Source: Pseudomonas fluorescens (lineage in GTDB: Bacteria > Pseudomonadota > Gammaproteobacteria > Pseudomonadales > Pseudomonadaceae). Taken from it: a stretch of 64,000 nt of DNA. This document shows, in pieces, positions 20,346 through 30,228 of this stretch (positions are counted from its first letter, which is position 1; the number at the start of each line of letters is the position of its first letter). A model generated the notes under the pieces. That model made no database searches, was not told the origin of the DNA, and saw only the letters and a list, made by a program, of their open reading frames with translations. The stretch lies in assembly GCF_019212185.1 (NCBI RefSeq), contig NZ_CP078138.1, positions 5,314,501 to 5,378,500 of the forward strand. Reading direction: 5' to 3'. The position numbers were made by a program, and so were the translations under genes.

Positions 20346-21167
20346 ATGCCGCGCTTTCTCGCTCCCCTGCTGTTGCTTTGCCTGACCTTCAATGCCCACG
20401 CCGACAGCTACATCACCCGCCTGCTGAACAAACCGGTGCCCGGCGGCGTTGCCGTGATCAGTCTCGGCGCCTCCCCTCAGGCGCCCAAGGCCAGCTACCA
20501 GGGCAAACCGGTGCTGGTGGTGAAAGAACAGGACAATTGGCTGGCGATTGTCGGCGTGCCCTTGACCGTCAAACCCGGCCAACAACAAATCAGCAGCGCC
20601 GGGCGCAACCTGAGTTTCACCGTGAGCATCAAGAAGTACCCGGAGCAGCGCATCACCCTGAAAAACACCCAGCAGGTCAATCCGAACCCGGCCAACCTCA
20701 AGCGCATCGAGACCGAACTGGCGGAACAGATCAAGGCCTACCGCACGTTCAGTCCGAATACCCCGAGCAATCTGCTGCTGGACAAGCCGGTCAATGGCCC
20801 GTTGTCGAGCAAGTTCGGGGTACGCCGCTTCTTTAACGGCGAAGAGCGCAACCCCCACTCCGGCCTGGATTTCGCAGTGCCGGCGGGAACGCCAATCAAG
20901 ACCCCAGCCGCTGGCAAGGTGATCCTGATCGGTAACTACTTTTTCAATGGCAACACGGTGTTCGTCGATCATGGGCAGGGCTTTATCAGCATGTTCTGCC
21001 ACATGTCGAAGATCGACGTGAAGGTCGGCCAAGCGCTGGCCCGAGGCGCGGTTGTCGGTAAAGTGGGCGCCACCGGGCGTGCAACCGGGCCACACATGCA
21101 CTGGAACGTCAGCCTGAATGATGCCCGGGTCGACCCGGCGATCTTCATTGGTGCGTTCCAGCCGTAA
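20346..21167 (+). CDS. M23-family peptidase (LytM domain), exported
   Basis: 273 residues with a signal peptide (LAPLLLLCLTFNAHA-DS). The C-terminal LytM domain has the zinc motifs HSGLDF and HMHW, with FGVRR and GRATGPHMHWNV around them, so it looks catalytically intact. It probably cuts peptidoglycan cross-links in the periplasm. The N-terminal half (about residues 20-150) is a beta-rich region of unknown role. It is nearly contiguous with xseA. Confidence 0.9.
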   Translation: MPRFLAPLLLLCLTFNAHADSYITRLLNKPVPGGVAVISLGASPQAPKASYQGKPVLVVKEQDNWLAIVGVPLTVKPGQQQISSAGRNLSFTVSIKKYPEQRITLKNTQQVNPNPANLKRIETELAEQIKAYRTFSPNTPSNLLLDKPVNGPLSSKFGVRRFFNGEERNPHSGLDFAVPAGTPIKTPAAGKVILIGNYFFNGNTVFVDHGQGFISMFCHMSKIDVKVGQALARGAVVGKVGATGRATGPHMHWNVSLNDARVDPAIFIGAFQP

Positions 21168-21181
21168 CCCCTGCCCTATGG

Positions 21182-21209
21182 ATTGCGCACGACCAAAAGT
21201 CTGCGCAAT
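21182..21209. repeat. Hairpin between the peptidase and leuA
   Basis: ATTGCGCA and TGCGCAAT arms enclose an inner GAC/GTC stem with a CAAAA loop and a single bulged C. It starts 15 bases after the peptidase stop. There is no T run, so it may be a weak terminator or part of the leuA regulatory region. Confidence 0.6.
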
Positions 21210-21228
21210 TACCAGCAACAATTTCACC

Positions 21229-21254
21229 AATCTCGAAAATAAAATCTCGAGATT
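21229..21254. promoter_or_regulatory. Inverted repeat upstream of the leuA leader
   Basis: AATCTCGA and TCGAGATT arms separated by 10 AT-rich bases, about 75 bases before the candidate leader peptide. It could be an operator at the leuA promoter. No regulator is identified. Confidence 0.4.
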
Positions 21255-21330
21255 AGCGACATTACAGGTATTCCTCTCAAAGATTTTCGACTGCTTGCCA
21301 TCCTTTCCCGGCGCGGTTAGGGTTGAGGGC

Positions 21331-21408
21331 ATGAAAACCTCTCACACCCTCATTCAGCTTCGCCAGCACCGCAGCCTGTGCCTCGTCAGCGCACGACTGC
21401 CGGGCTGA
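21331..21408 (+). CDS. Candidate leuA leader peptide
   Basis: A 25-codon ORF begins ATGAAAACCTCTCACACCCT and ends RLPG-stop. It has five leucines and four arginines, and sits 93 bases before leuA, the expected place for a leucine attenuation peptide. CTGCCGG at the end of the ORF can pair with CCGGCAG about 50 bases later, so ribosome position could change the RNA fold. The longer 96-codon frame that contains it is not convincing. No strong ribosome site is obvious. Inference only; the leader peptide idea rests on position and leucine content. Confidence 0.55.
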   Translation: MKTSHTLIQLRQHRSLCLVSARLPG

Positions 21409-21501
21409 ATCGCAGCGCCTCGCCCCCTGCTTTATCCCACAAGAATTGATCCACCGGCAGGCCGCCTCTTTTCGGCCGATCACAGAACAAGGACTACCCA
21501 G

Positions 21502-23181
21502 ATGAGCATGCTCAAAGACCCGTCTTCGAAATACCGCGCGTTCCCGACCATCGACATCCCTGACCGCACCTGGCCATCGAAGACCATCGATGTCGCGCCG
21601 ATCTGGTGCAGCTCCGACTTGCGCGACGGCAACCAGTCGCTGATCGAACCGATGGACGCGGTGAAGAAGCTGCGCTTCTGGAAAACCCTGGTCTCGGTGG
21701 GCGTCAAGGAAATCGAAGCGTCGTTCCCGGCCGCTTCGCAAACCGACTTCGACTTCGTACGTACCCTGATCGAAGACGGCCACATCCCGGACGACACCAC
21801 CATCCAGGTGTTGACCCAAGGCCGTGAAGACCTGATCGCGCGCACGTTCGAATCCCTGCGCGGGGCGAAAAAAGCCATCGTTCACCTGTACAACGCCACC
21901 TCGCCTTCGTTCCGACGCATCGTCTTCAACCAGGACAAGGACGGGATCAAGGAAATCGCGGTCAGCGCCGCCAAGCTGTTCGTCAAATACGCCGCCCAGC
22001 AGCCAGAGACCGAGTGGACCTTCGAGTACTCGCCAGAAACCTTCAGCGCCACTGAGCTGGAGTTCGCCAAGGAAGTCTGTGATGCGGTGATCGAGGTCTG
22101 GAACCCGAGCCCTGAACACAAGATGATCCTCAACCTGCCAGCGACCGTCGAGTGCGCTACGCCGAACATCTACGCCGACCAGATCGAGTGGTTTGGCCGT
22201 CACATCAACCGTCGTGACAGCGTGATCATCAGCCTGCACACCCACAACGACCGTGGCACTGGCGTGGCCGCCACCGAACTGGGCCTGATGGCCGGCGCCG
22301 ATCGCGTCGAAGGCTGCCTGTTCGGCAACGGCGAGCGTACCGGTAACGTCGACCTGGTGACCGTGGCCTTGAACCTCTACACCCAAGGCGTCAACCCGGA
22401 ACTGGACTTCTCCGACATCGACGGCGTGCGCAAAGTCGTCGAAGAGTGCAACCAGATCGCCGTACACCCGCGTCACCCGTACGTCGGCGACCTGGTCCAC
22501 ACCGCATTCTCCGGCTCGCACCAGGACGCCATCCGCAAGGGCTTCGCCCAGCAGCAACCGGATGCCTTGTGGGAAGTGCCGTATTTGCCGATCGACCCGG
22601 CCGATATCGGTCGCAGCTACGAGGCGGTGATTCGCGTCAACAGCCAGTCCGGCAAAGGCGGTATCGCTTACCTGCTGGAGCAGGAATACGGCATCAACTT
22701 GCCGCGCCGCATGCAGATCGAGTTCAGCCAGGTGGTGCAACGCGAAACCGACCGCTTGGGTCTGGAAATGACTGCACAGCAGATCCACGCTTTGCTGCAC
22801 AGCGAGTACTTGCAGGCCAACACCCCGTACGCGCTGGTCAGCCACCGCCTGCAGGAAGAAAACGGTCATAGCGCGGTCGAAGTTGAAGTGTCGAGCAAGG
22901 GTCAGGGCGAAACTAACCTGAACTGGCGCGGCAAGGGCAACGGCGCCCTCGAAGCCCTGGTGGCCGGCTTGCCAATCCCGGTTGAAATCATGGACTACAA
23001 CGAACACGCGATTGGCGCAGGCACCAATGCCAAGGCGGCGGCCTACATCGAACTGCGGGTCAACGGTGAACGTGCGGTACACGGTGTGGGTATCGATGAA
23101 AACATCACCACCGCCAGCTTCAAGGCCCTGTTCAGCGCGCTGAACCGCTCGCTGAGCCAGCCACAGGCCAAAGCGGCGTAA
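21502..23181 (+). CDS. leuA: 2-isopropylmalate synthase (long, type-2 form)
   Basis: 559 residues. A DRE-TIM barrel has the motif [14 protein letters not shown] and the metal histidines in SLHTHNDRG; the C-terminal LeuA regulatory domain (from about residue 430) binds leucine for feedback inhibition. The enzyme condenses acetyl-CoA with 2-oxoisovalerate in leucine synthesis. The start has a good ribosome site (AAGGA). A strong terminator follows. Confidence 0.96.
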   Translation: MSMLKDPSSKYRAFPTIDIPDRTWPSKTIDVAPIWCSSDLRDGNQSLIEPMDAVKKLRFWKTLVSVGVKEIEASFPAASQTDFDFVRTLIEDGHIPDDTTIQVLTQGREDLIARTFESLRGAKKAIVHLYNATSPSFRRIVFNQDKDGIKEIAVSAAKLFVKYAAQQPETEWTFEYSPETFSATELEFAKEVCDAVIEVWNPSPEHKMILNLPATVECATPNIYADQIEWFGRHINRRDSVIISLHTHNDRGTGVAATELGLMAGADRVEGCLFGNGERTGNVDLVTVALNLYTQGVNPELDFSDIDGVRKVVEECNQIAVHPRHPYVGDLVHTAFSGSHQDAIRKGFAQQQPDALWEVPYLPIDPADIGRSYEAVIRVNSQSGKGGIAYLLEQEYGINLPRRMQIEFSQVVQRETDRLGLEMTAQQIHALLHSEYLQANTPYALVSHRLQEENGHSAVEVEVSSKGQGETNLNWRGKGNGALEALVAGLPIPVEIMDYNEHAIGAGTNAKAAAYIELRVNGERAVHGVGIDENITTASFKALFSALNRSLSQPQAKAA

Positions 23182-23198
23182 TGCAATAGCTGCAATGC

Positions 23199-23229
23199 AA
23201 AAGGCCCCGAATTTCGGGGCCTTTTTTTT
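23199..23229 (+). terminator. Terminator after leuA
   Basis: AAAGGCCCCGAA and TTCGGGGCCTTTTTTTT form a strong hairpin with a T run, about 20 bases after leuA. Confidence 0.93.
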
Positions 23230-23244
23230 GTGACCTTAAAGGCC

Positions 23245-23310
23245 CCATCGCGAGCAGGCTCGCTCCTACAGTGAGAAACGCATTACCTGTAGGAGCGAGC
23301 CTGCTCGCGA
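23245..23310. repeat. REP pair in the outward orientation
   Basis: Two REP units only about 20 bases apart, in the opposite order to most other pairs here (CATCGCGAGCAGGCTCGCTCC first). It separates convergent leuA and the amidohydrolase gene. Confidence 0.8.
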
Positions 23311-23335
23311 AGCGATCTGTCAGGCAACAAAGAAC

Positions 23336-24127
23336 TCAAGTGAACTCAAAGGTATCGGCATCCAGATTCGCCGGGAACCGCGCCCGGTAAGCCGCCAACT
23401 CGGCAGCATCGAGCACGACCTTGAACACCCCATCCGCCTCGCTGGCACTGAGCAAAGTCTCGCCCTGGAAGTCCAGGACCTGACTGTCGCCGGTATAAGC
23501 GAAGCCCTTGCCATCGGTGCCGACCCGGTTCACTGCAGCGACATAACAAAGGTTTTCAATGGCCCGCGCTGGCAGCAAGCGATTCCAGTGCAGGCGGCGC
23601 GCGCCGGGCCAGTTGGCGGTGTACAGCAACAGATCAGTGTCGTGTGGGTCACGGCTCCACACCGGAAAGCGCAGGTCGTAGCAAATCAGCGGTCGCACCC
23701 GCCACCCCTTCAGCTCGAACTGCACCTGACGCTCGCCGGGGGTGTAATGGTTGTGCTCACCGGCCATGCGGAACAGGTGGCGCTTGTCGTAATGCCACAC
23801 CTCGCCATCGGGTCGCGCCCACAGCAAGCGATTGCGATGACTGCCATCCGCCGCCTGGACGATCACGCTGCCGGTGATTACCGCATCCAGCTTGGCCGCC
23901 TGAGTCCGCAACCATTTACTGGTCGGACCGTTTTCCGCCTCGGCAAGGGTTTGCGACTCCATGGAAAAGCCAGTAGTAAACATCTCGGGCAAGATCACCA
24001 GGTCAGCACCACGGGCCTGTTCCAGCAGCAGTTCGAAATGCTCGAGGTTGGCCTGACGGTCGTGCCAGGCCAACGTGGTCTGGATCAACGCCACGGTGAG
24101 ATTCGGCAAGCTGCTCAGATCGCGCAT
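23336..24127 (-). CDS. Carbon-nitrogen hydrolase (omega-amidase / YafV type)
   Basis: 263 residues. The nitrilase triad is present: glutamate in ILPEMFTTGFSM, lysine in YDKRHLFRM and cysteine in LICYDLRFPVW. The sequence is closest to YafV-like omega-amidases, which hydrolyse 2-oxoglutaramate or 2-oxosuccinamate left by glutamine transaminases. The upstream gene is an aminotransferase of the methionine/glutamine kind and overlaps it by 13 bases, so the two may act in one salvage step. Confidence 0.9.
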   Translation of the reverse strand: MRDLSSLPNLTVALIQTTLAWHDRQANLEHFELLLEQARGADLVILPEMFTTGFSMESQTLAEAENGPTSKWLRTQAAKLDAVITGSVIVQAADGSHRNRLLWARPDGEVWHYDKRHLFRMAGEHNHYTPGERQVQFELKGWRVRPLICYDLRFPVWSRDPHDTDLLLYTANWPGARRLHWNRLLPARAIENLCYVAAVNRVGTDGKGFAYTGDSQVLDFQGETLLSASEADGVFKVVLDAAELAAYRARFPANLDADTFEFT

Positions 24128-25263
24128 AGTTTCACCGCTGCTTCACGCAGGGTCTCCTCTCGCTTGGCAAAGCACAGGCGCACCAAGCGCTGGCCTTGCG
24201 GTGGCGTCTGGTAGAACACGGAAATCGGAATACTCGCCACGCCATGCTCGCGGGTCATCCACAGGGCCATTTCGACATCATTGAGGTCGGGACGGATCTG
24301 CGAGTAATCGACGAGCTGGAAGTAAGTGCCAGTTGACCGGGTGAAACTGAAGCGCGATGGCGCCAGCAGGTCGCAGAACAGATCGCGCTTGGCCTGGTAG
24401 AAACCGGGCAGTTCTTCAATGTGTTCAGGATGCTCAGCCATGAAATCGGCCAGGGCGTATTGCAGCGGCGTCACCCCGCAAAAGTTCACGTACTGGTGCA
24501 CCTTGCGCAATTCCGCCGTGAGGGCCGGCGGCGCGACCACATACCCGGTTTTCCAGCCGGTAACGTGGTAGGTCTTGCCGAACGAGCTGACCACGAATGC
24601 ACGCTGGTACAGCTCTTCATGGGCCAGGACGCTGGCATGGGGCACGTTGTCATACACCAGGTGTTCGTAGACTTCGTCGCTGATCAGGTAGATATCGCGA
24701 TCCCGGATCAACGCCGCCAACTGGTCGAGCTCGACACGGCTGATCAAGGCACCACTGGGGTTGTGCGGGCTGTTGAGGATGATCATCCGCGTGCGTGGGC
24801 TCAGTGCCCGGGCCAACTTTTCGAAGTCGATACGGAAATCGTCCAGGCCCAATTGCACATGCACACAACGACCGCCGGCCAGCTCTACCGAGGGCTCGTA
24901 GCTGTCGTACGCAGGGTCAAACACGATGACTTCGTCACCGCTGTGGATAACCGCCTGAATGGCACAGAAAATCGCCTCCGTGGCGCCGGGAGTCACGGTC
25001 ACTTCCGCGTCCACATCGACTTGCACACCGTAACGGCGGGCGACCTTCGCGGCAATTTGCTCACGCAACACCGGCAGCCCGGTCATTGGCGAATACTGGT
25101 TATGGCCGTTGGCGATATGCCGGCCGACCGCATCGCACAGTGCCTGGGGGGCCGCGAAATCGGGGAATCCCTGGGACAGATTGAGCGCGCCGGTCTGCGC
25201 CGCGAGCTGAGACATTTGCGTGAAGATGGTGATGCCGACATTCGGCAGCTTGCTGGTGATCAT
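24115..25263 (-). CDS. PLP-dependent aminotransferase (YbdL-like, methionine/glutamine)
   Basis: 382 residues, class I/II aminotransferase fold. The PLP lysine is in SSFGKTYHVTGWK; other family marks are LSQGFPDF, NSPHNPSGA and SDEVYEHLVY. It resembles YbdL/methionine aminotransferase, which transfers the amino group of methionine or glutamine to a keto acid, consistent with the overlapping omega-amidase gene downstream. Its ATG lies just 60 bases from the der terminator. Confidence 0.88.
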   Translation of the reverse strand: MITSKLPNVGITIFTQMSQLAAQTGALNLSQGFPDFAAPQALCDAVGRHIANGHNQYSPMTGLPVLREQIAAKVARRYGVQVDVDAEVTVTPGATEAIFCAIQAVIHSGDEVIVFDPAYDSYEPSVELAGGRCVHVQLGLDDFRIDFEKLARALSPRTRMIILNSPHNPSGALISRVELDQLAALIRDRDIYLISDEVYEHLVYDNVPHASVLAHEELYQRAFVVSSFGKTYHVTGWKTGYVVAPPALTAELRKVHQYVNFCGVTPLQYALADFMAEHPEHIEELPGFYQAKRDLFCDLLAPSRFSFTRSTGTYFQLVDYSQIRPDLNDVEMALWMTREHGVASIPISVFYQTPPQGQRLVRLCFAKREETLREAAVKLCAI

Positions 25264-25323
25264 CGGTGGTTCCCTGCTCTACACCCGACTCGAAAGCCCG
25301 AGGATAGCCCATCCGCCGCCGAT

Positions 25324-25350
25324 AAAAAAAGGGCGCATAAGCGCCCTCTT
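25324..25350 (-). terminator. Terminator after der
   Basis: On the minus strand GGGCGC / GCGCCC arms with a 4-base loop run into seven Ts, about 35 bases after the der stop. Confidence 0.88.
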
Positions 25351-25385
25351 TCGGCTCGGATCCAGGGATCAGAGCAGGCCAGCCA

Positions 25386-26849
25386 TCAACGCTTGTCGCG
25401 GCGCTTCTTGTCGGCCTTCTTGTGGTGCGACATCAAACGACGCTTCTTATTGACCTGGCGGTCGGTCAGCGAGTTCTTGTTGGCTTCGTATGGGTTCTCG
25501 CCGCCCTTGAACTCGATGCGGATCGGCGTACCGACCAGCTTCAGCACACGACGGTAAGTGTTCTCCAGGTAACGAACATAGGAGTTCGGGACCTTCTCGA
25601 TCTGGTTACCGTGGATCACGATCAGCGGCGGGTTGGCACCACCCAAGTGCGCATAACGCAGCTTGATCCGGCGGTTGTTGACCATCGGTGGCGCGTGCTC
25701 GCTGACCGCGTCTTCGAGAATCTGGGTCAGGCGGTTGGTTGGCCAGCGAGTGATCGCCGACTTGAAGGAGTTCTGTACCGACTGATACAGGTTACCCACA
25801 CCAGTGCCGTGCAGCGCCGAAATGAAGTGGATGTCGGCGAAGTCGACGAAGAACAACCGGCGCTCCAGCTCGACCTTCACGTAATCACGCTCGGATGGCG
25901 TCATGCCGTCCCACTTGTTCAGCGCGATAACGATGGCGCGACCGGCTTCCAGGGCAAAGCCCAGCAGGTTCAGGTCGTGGTCTACCACGCCTTCGCGGGC
26001 ATCCATCACAAAAATCACCACGTTGGCGTCTTTGATCGCCTGCAGGGTTTTGACCACCGAGAACTTTTCAACTTCCTCGTTGATCTTGCCGCGCTTGCGC
26101 ACACCGGCGGTGTCGATCAGCGTGTACTTCTCGTCGTTACGCTCGAACGGGATGTAGATACTGTCGCGGGTGGTGCCTGGCTGATCGTAGACGATGACCC
26201 GGTCTTCACCGAGCATGCGGTTGACCAGGGTCGACTTGCCGACGTTCGGACGACCGATGATGGCGATCTTGATGCCATCTTTTTCGCTCGGACCGGGAAT
26301 CCGCACCGCTTCTTCGCCTTCGGCGACGTTGGCGTTCAGATCCTCTTCTTCGGTGTCACGCGGGAATTCGCCCAGGGCGGCTTCCAGCAACGTATTGACA
26401 CCGCGACCTTGCGCACCGGCAACACCGATGGCGTGGCCCATGCCCAGCGGGGCGAATTCGGCGCGGGCCATTTCAGGATCGATGTTGTCGATCTTGTTGG
26501 CCACCAGCAGGGAGCGTTTGTTGCGCTTGCGCAAGTGCTCGGCAATCATCTGGTCGGCGGCGGTGAAGCCCGCCTTGGCGTCTACCAGGAACAGAACGAC
26601 ATCGGCTTCTTCGATGGCCAGCAGCGACTGCTCGGCCATCTTTTCGTCCATGCCGTGTTCGTCACCGGAAATACCACCGGTGTCGACCAGGATATAGGAG
26701 CGCCCTTGCCACTTTGCCTCACCGTATTGGCGATCACGGGTCAGACCGGAAAGGTCGCCGACAATAGCGTCGCGGCTTTTGGTCAGGCGGTTGAACATGG
26801 TGGACTTGCCGACGTTCGGTCGGCCCACCAGGGCGATTACGGGAACCAT
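25386..26849 (-). CDS. der: Ribosome-assembly GTPase Der (EngA)
   Basis: 487 residues from ATG 26849, with GGAGAG ribosome site; the frame to 26861 is longer by 4 codons. Two tandem GTPase domains each show G1 (GRPNVGKST twice), G3 (DTGG, DTAG) and G4 (NKID, NKWD), followed by a KH-like domain and a basic tail. Der acts late in 50S subunit assembly. It ends the conserved hisS-yfgM-bamB-der cluster, though a REP pair separates it from bamB. Confidence 0.96.
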   Translation of the reverse strand: MVPVIALVGRPNVGKSTMFNRLTKSRDAIVGDLSGLTRDRQYGEAKWQGRSYILVDTGGISGDEHGMDEKMAEQSLLAIEEADVVLFLVDAKAGFTAADQMIAEHLRKRNKRSLLVANKIDNIDPEMARAEFAPLGMGHAIGVAGAQGRGVNTLLEAALGEFPRDTEEEDLNANVAEGEEAVRIPGPSEKDGIKIAIIGRPNVGKSTLVNRMLGEDRVIVYDQPGTTRDSIYIPFERNDEKYTLIDTAGVRKRGKINEEVEKFSVVKTLQAIKDANVVIFVMDAREGVVDHDLNLLGFALEAGRAIVIALNKWDGMTPSERDYVKVELERRLFFVDFADIHFISALHGTGVGNLYQSVQNSFKSAITRWPTNRLTQILEDAVSEHAPPMVNNRRIKLRYAHLGGANPPLIVIHGNQIEKVPNSYVRYLENTYRRVLKLVGTPIRIEFKGGENPYEANKNSLTDRQVNKKRRLMSHHKKADKKRRDKR

Positions 26850-26934
26850 GCGGCTCTCCACTTCGATAATTCAGAAAATACAAAAGCCGCTGCAAGGCAG
26901 CGGCTGGTGCTCGAGGGCTTCCCTGGACGCATCT

Positions 26935-27036
26935 CTGTAGGAGCGAGCCTGCTCGCGAAAAACGCCCAGACACCGCATTTATTCAGGACGCCAACGTCAT
27001 CGTTGACGTCCATCGCGAGCAGGCTCGCTCCTACAG
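26935..27036. repeat. REP pair (BIME-like)
   Basis: Inverted REP units lie in the 241-base gap between bamB and der. Confidence 0.85.
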
Positions 27037-27090
27037 TTCAGTATTGCCGACAGGTATAGCCGCCTGGGGTATTACCCCCAAGCATAGTCC

Positions 27091-28242
27091 TTACTTGATG
27101 GTCAGGGCTTCCAGTTTGCCGCTGTTGCCATACACATAAATCGTGTCACCCACCACCAGCGGACGGGCGCGCAGGCCATCGCTGTCGATGCGTTCACGGC
27201 CGACGAAACGGCCATCCACCTGACTCAACAGGTGCAGGTAACCTTCCAGGTCACCGACTGCAACGTAGCTGGAGAACACTTCCGGAGCCGACAGTTGACG
27301 ACGGGCCAGCGAATCGTTGCTCCACAATGCCGTGGTGGAACGCTCGTCGACGCCTTCAACAGTGCCCGAAGACAGGCTCACGTAGACGTTGCCGAAACCC
27401 TGGGCGACACCGGCGTAGCTGGACGCATCACGCTGCCACAGCTGACGACCGCTCTCCAGGTCCAGCGCCGCAACGCGACCCTGATAGCTGGCGACGTACA
27501 GGGTGCCGCCCGACAGCAGCAGGCCGCCGTCGATATCGACCACGCGGTCCAACTCGGAACGACCCTGAGGGATCGCAACACGAGTTTCCCACACTGGCAC
27601 ACCGTTGTTGATGTCCAGCGCCACGACCTTGCCAGTCGACAGACCGGCCAGCGCCAGGCGGTTGGTCACGATCGGTGCACTGGTACCGCGCAGGGTCAGA
27701 ACGGCAGGCGTGCTGTCGTAGATCCAGCGCTGATTGCCGGTGGACGCATCCAGGCCGATCAGGCGATCGTCCTGGGTCTGAACCACCACCACGTCACCAT
27801 TGTTCGCCGGCGGAGCCAGTACTTCACTGGTCACACGGGCGCGCCAGCGCTCGTCACCGGAGTTGGCATCCAGGGCAACCACTTCGCCGCGCAGGGTACC
27901 GACCATGACCAGCCCGTAACCCACGCCTACGGCGCCGGAGACTGGCAGTTCAAGGTCTTTCTTCCATTTGACGTCGCCGTTACCGCGATTCATGGCCACG
28001 ACAATGCCGTTTACGTCGCCGGCATAGATGGTATCGCCATCGATCGCCGGGACCAGCATGTTATAGGTCTCGCCCTGACCGTCACCGATCGAACGACTCC
28101 ACTGCTTCTGCAGGACCACTTCTTCTTTGAAGTCGACCAGTTCGGCCGGTGGCAATTCTTTTTTGCTGTTGCTGCTGCAACCCGCGGCCAGAACGGCCAG
28201 AGCCAGCAATGCTGCATGTTTCCAACGAATCACGTCACGCAT
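27091..28242 (-). CDS. bamB: Outer-membrane assembly lipoprotein BamB
   Basis: 383 residues from ATG 28242. The lipobox is LAAGC; the mature protein is an eight-bladed beta-propeller with repeats such as GDVKWKKDLELP and GVPVWETRVA. It is a part of the BAM complex that inserts outer-membrane proteins. The longer frame to 28413 runs through yfgM and is rejected. Its start overlaps the yfgM stop by 8 bases. Confidence 0.95.
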   Translation of the reverse strand: MRDVIRWKHAALLALAVLAAGCSSNSKKELPPAELVDFKEEVVLQKQWSRSIGDGQGETYNMLVPAIDGDTIYAGDVNGIVVAMNRGNGDVKWKKDLELPVSGAVGVGYGLVMVGTLRGEVVALDANSGDERWRARVTSEVLAPPANNGDVVVVQTQDDRLIGLDASTGNQRWIYDSTPAVLTLRGTSAPIVTNRLALAGLSTGKVVALDINNGVPVWETRVAIPQGRSELDRVVDIDGGLLLSGGTLYVASYQGRVAALDLESGRQLWQRDASSYAGVAQGFGNVYVSLSSGTVEGVDERSTTALWSNDSLARRQLSAPEVFSSYVAVGDLEGYLHLLSQVDGRFVGRERIDSDGLRARPLVVGDTIYVYGNSGKLEALTIK

Positions 28243-28876
28243 CCCCTTTGGCCAGGTCATCCAGCTTGATTTGCAGGCCGCCGACTGCCGCTTCATCCGA
28301 CAGTGCCGCCTTGGCTTTTTCGTACGCCGCGTGAGCCTCGTCGGTACGACCCAACTGCACCAGCAGGTCACCCTTGAGTTCTTCGCGAGTGGCCAAGAAC
28401 GCCTTGTCGGCATCGCCGTCCAGCAGTTTCAGGGCATCTTCAGCTTTGTTCTGTGCAGCCAGGACCTGCGCCAGACGCTGACGCGCGATCTCGCCCAGGG
28501 CCGGATTGGCCGGCTTGTCGGCAACTGCTTTCAGCTCGGTGGCTGCGTCGTCGAGCTTGCCGCTGTCGACCGCGACCTTGGCCACGAACAGGCTGCCGTA
28601 TTGGGCGTAGGCGGTGCCGCCGAACTCGCTGTTGAGCTTGTTCGCCAGGTCCGCTACACGGGCTGCGTCAGGCTTGCCGTCCGGGGTCAGGGTGGTTTCC
28701 AGCAATTGCTGATAGAGCATCGAGGCGCCTTGCGACTGATTGCTCTGATACTTCTGGAACGCCTGCCAGCCGAACACGATGACCAGCGCCAACAGGCCGC
28801 CAGTGACCAGGGGTTTACCGTTGCGCGTCCACCAGTCCTTCAAATCCGCCAGCTGTTCATCTTCGGTACTCGACAC
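28235..28876 (-). CDS. YfgM-like TPR protein, SecYEG ancillary factor
   Basis: 213 residues with one N-terminal membrane anchor (VTGGLLALVIVFGWQAF, residues 24-40) and a periplasmic TPR-like domain (for example ALGEIARQRLAQVLAAQNKAED split over two helices). YfgM of E. coli links the Sec translocon with periplasmic chaperones. It sits between hisS and bamB, as in most gamma-proteobacteria. Confidence 0.9.
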   Translation of the reverse strand: MSSTEDEQLADLKDWWTRNGKPLVTGGLLALVIVFGWQAFQKYQSNQSQGASMLYQQLLETTLTPDGKPDAARVADLANKLNSEFGGTAYAQYGSLFVAKVAVDSGKLDDAATELKAVADKPANPALGEIARQRLAQVLAAQNKAEDALKLLDGDADKAFLATREELKGDLLVQLGRTDEAHAAYEKAKAALSDEAAVGGLQIKLDDLAKGDA

Positions 28877-28916
28877 CCCAATACTCCTTATTCGCTAAAT
28901 CGGCTGTTTGACAGCT

Positions 28917-30206
28917 TCAACCCTGCACGACGCAGGTGGCCAGGTGAGCGGCGAGCGCATCCCAGGCAATGCTTTGTTGTTCGCCCTGGCCACGCAGGGG
29001 TTTGAAACCTACCACTTGCTGGGCCATTTCGTCGTCACCCAGGATCAGTGCGTAGAGTGCACCGCTCTTGTCGGCTTTCTTGAACTGGCTCTTGAAGCTG
29101 CCACCGCCGGCATTCACTTGCAGGCGCAGGTTGGGCAACTGGTCGCGCACCCGCTCGCTCAACGCCAGCCCGGCCAGCTCGGCGGCTTCGCCGAACGCGC
29201 ACAGGTAGACATCGACCTGACGGGAGATTTCTTCCGGGATCTGCTCCAGGGTTTCCAGCAGCAGCACCAGACGCTCGATCCCCATGGCGAAACCGACGCC
29301 AGTGGTCGGCTTGCCGCCCATCTGCTCGACCAGGCCGTCGTAACGACCGCCCGCGCACACGGTGCCCTGGGCACCGAGCTTGTCGGTGACCCATTCGAAA
29401 ACGGTCTTGCTGTAGTAATCCAGCCCGCGCACCAGCTTCGGGTTGATCACATAAGGAATGCCCGCGGCATCCAGGCGCGCCTTGAGGCCTTCGAAGTGCG
29501 CGCGCGACTCGTCGTCCAGGTAGTCGGCCATCTTCGGCGCATCCACCAGGATCGCCTGGGTATCGGCGTTCTTGGTGTCGAGCACACGCAGCGGGTTGGT
29601 CTTCAGGCGGCGCTGGCTGTCTTCGTCGAGCTTGTCGAGGTGTTGCGAGAGGAACGCCACCAGCGCTTCACGGTAACGACCACGGGACTCACTGGTGCCC
29701 AGGCTGTTGAGCTCGAGCTTGACCGCATCGCGGATACCCAGCTCGCCCCACAGGCGCCAGGTCAGCACGATCAGCTCGGCATCGATGTCCGGACCGTCGA
29801 GGTTGAACACTTCGACGCCGATCTGGTGGAACTGGCGATAACGGCCTTTCTGCGGACGCTCGTGGCGGAACATCGGGCCGATGTACCAGAGCTTCTGCAC
29901 CTGGCCACCACCGGTGATGCCGTGCTCCAGCACTGCACGTACGCAAGCGGCAGTGCCTTCCGGACGCAGGGTCAGGGAGTCGCCGTTGCGGTCATCGAAG
30001 GTGTACATCTCTTTTTCGACGATGTCGGTCACTTCACCAATCGAACGCTTGAACAGCTCGGTGAACTCGACGATCGGCATGCGGATCTGCTTGTAACCGT
30101 AGTTATCCAGCAGACGCGAAACGGTGCCTTCGAAGTGACGCCACAGCGGGGTCTGATCGGGCAGGATGTCGTTCATGCCACGAATGGCTTGCAGAGACTT
30201 GCTCAC
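28917..30206 (-). CDS. hisS: Histidyl-tRNA synthetase
   Basis: 429 residues. Class II motifs and the histidyl-specific signatures are visible: [14 protein letters not shown] at the N-terminus, [24 protein letters not shown] motif 2 (here [19 protein letters not shown]), and [15 protein letters not shown] and GGRYDGL for histidine A and B. The C-terminal anticodon-binding domain starts near residue 330. It charges tRNA-His. Confidence 0.97.
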   Translation of the reverse strand: MSKSLQAIRGMNDILPDQTPLWRHFEGTVSRLLDNYGYKQIRMPIVEFTELFKRSIGEVTDIVEKEMYTFDDRNGDSLTLRPEGTAACVRAVLEHGITGGGQVQKLWYIGPMFRHERPQKGRYRQFHQIGVEVFNLDGPDIDAELIVLTWRLWGELGIRDAVKLELNSLGTSESRGRYREALVAFLSQHLDKLDEDSQRRLKTNPLRVLDTKNADTQAILVDAPKMADYLDDESRAHFEGLKARLDAAGIPYVINPKLVRGLDYYSKTVFEWVTDKLGAQGTVCAGGRYDGLVEQMGGKPTTGVGFAMGIERLVLLLETLEQIPEEISRQVDVYLCAFGEAAELAGLALSERVRDQLPNLRLQVNAGGGSFKSQFKKADKSGALYALILGDDEMAQQVVGFKPLRGQGEQQSIAWDALAAHLATCVVQG

Positions 30207-30228
30207 AAAAATTCCTTAATTCGTTTGA

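Noticed and set aside
21118..21330. N-terminal part of the 96-codon frame containing the leuA leader
   Set aside because: Begins inside the M23 gene and crosses hairpins; only the last 25 codons are considered.
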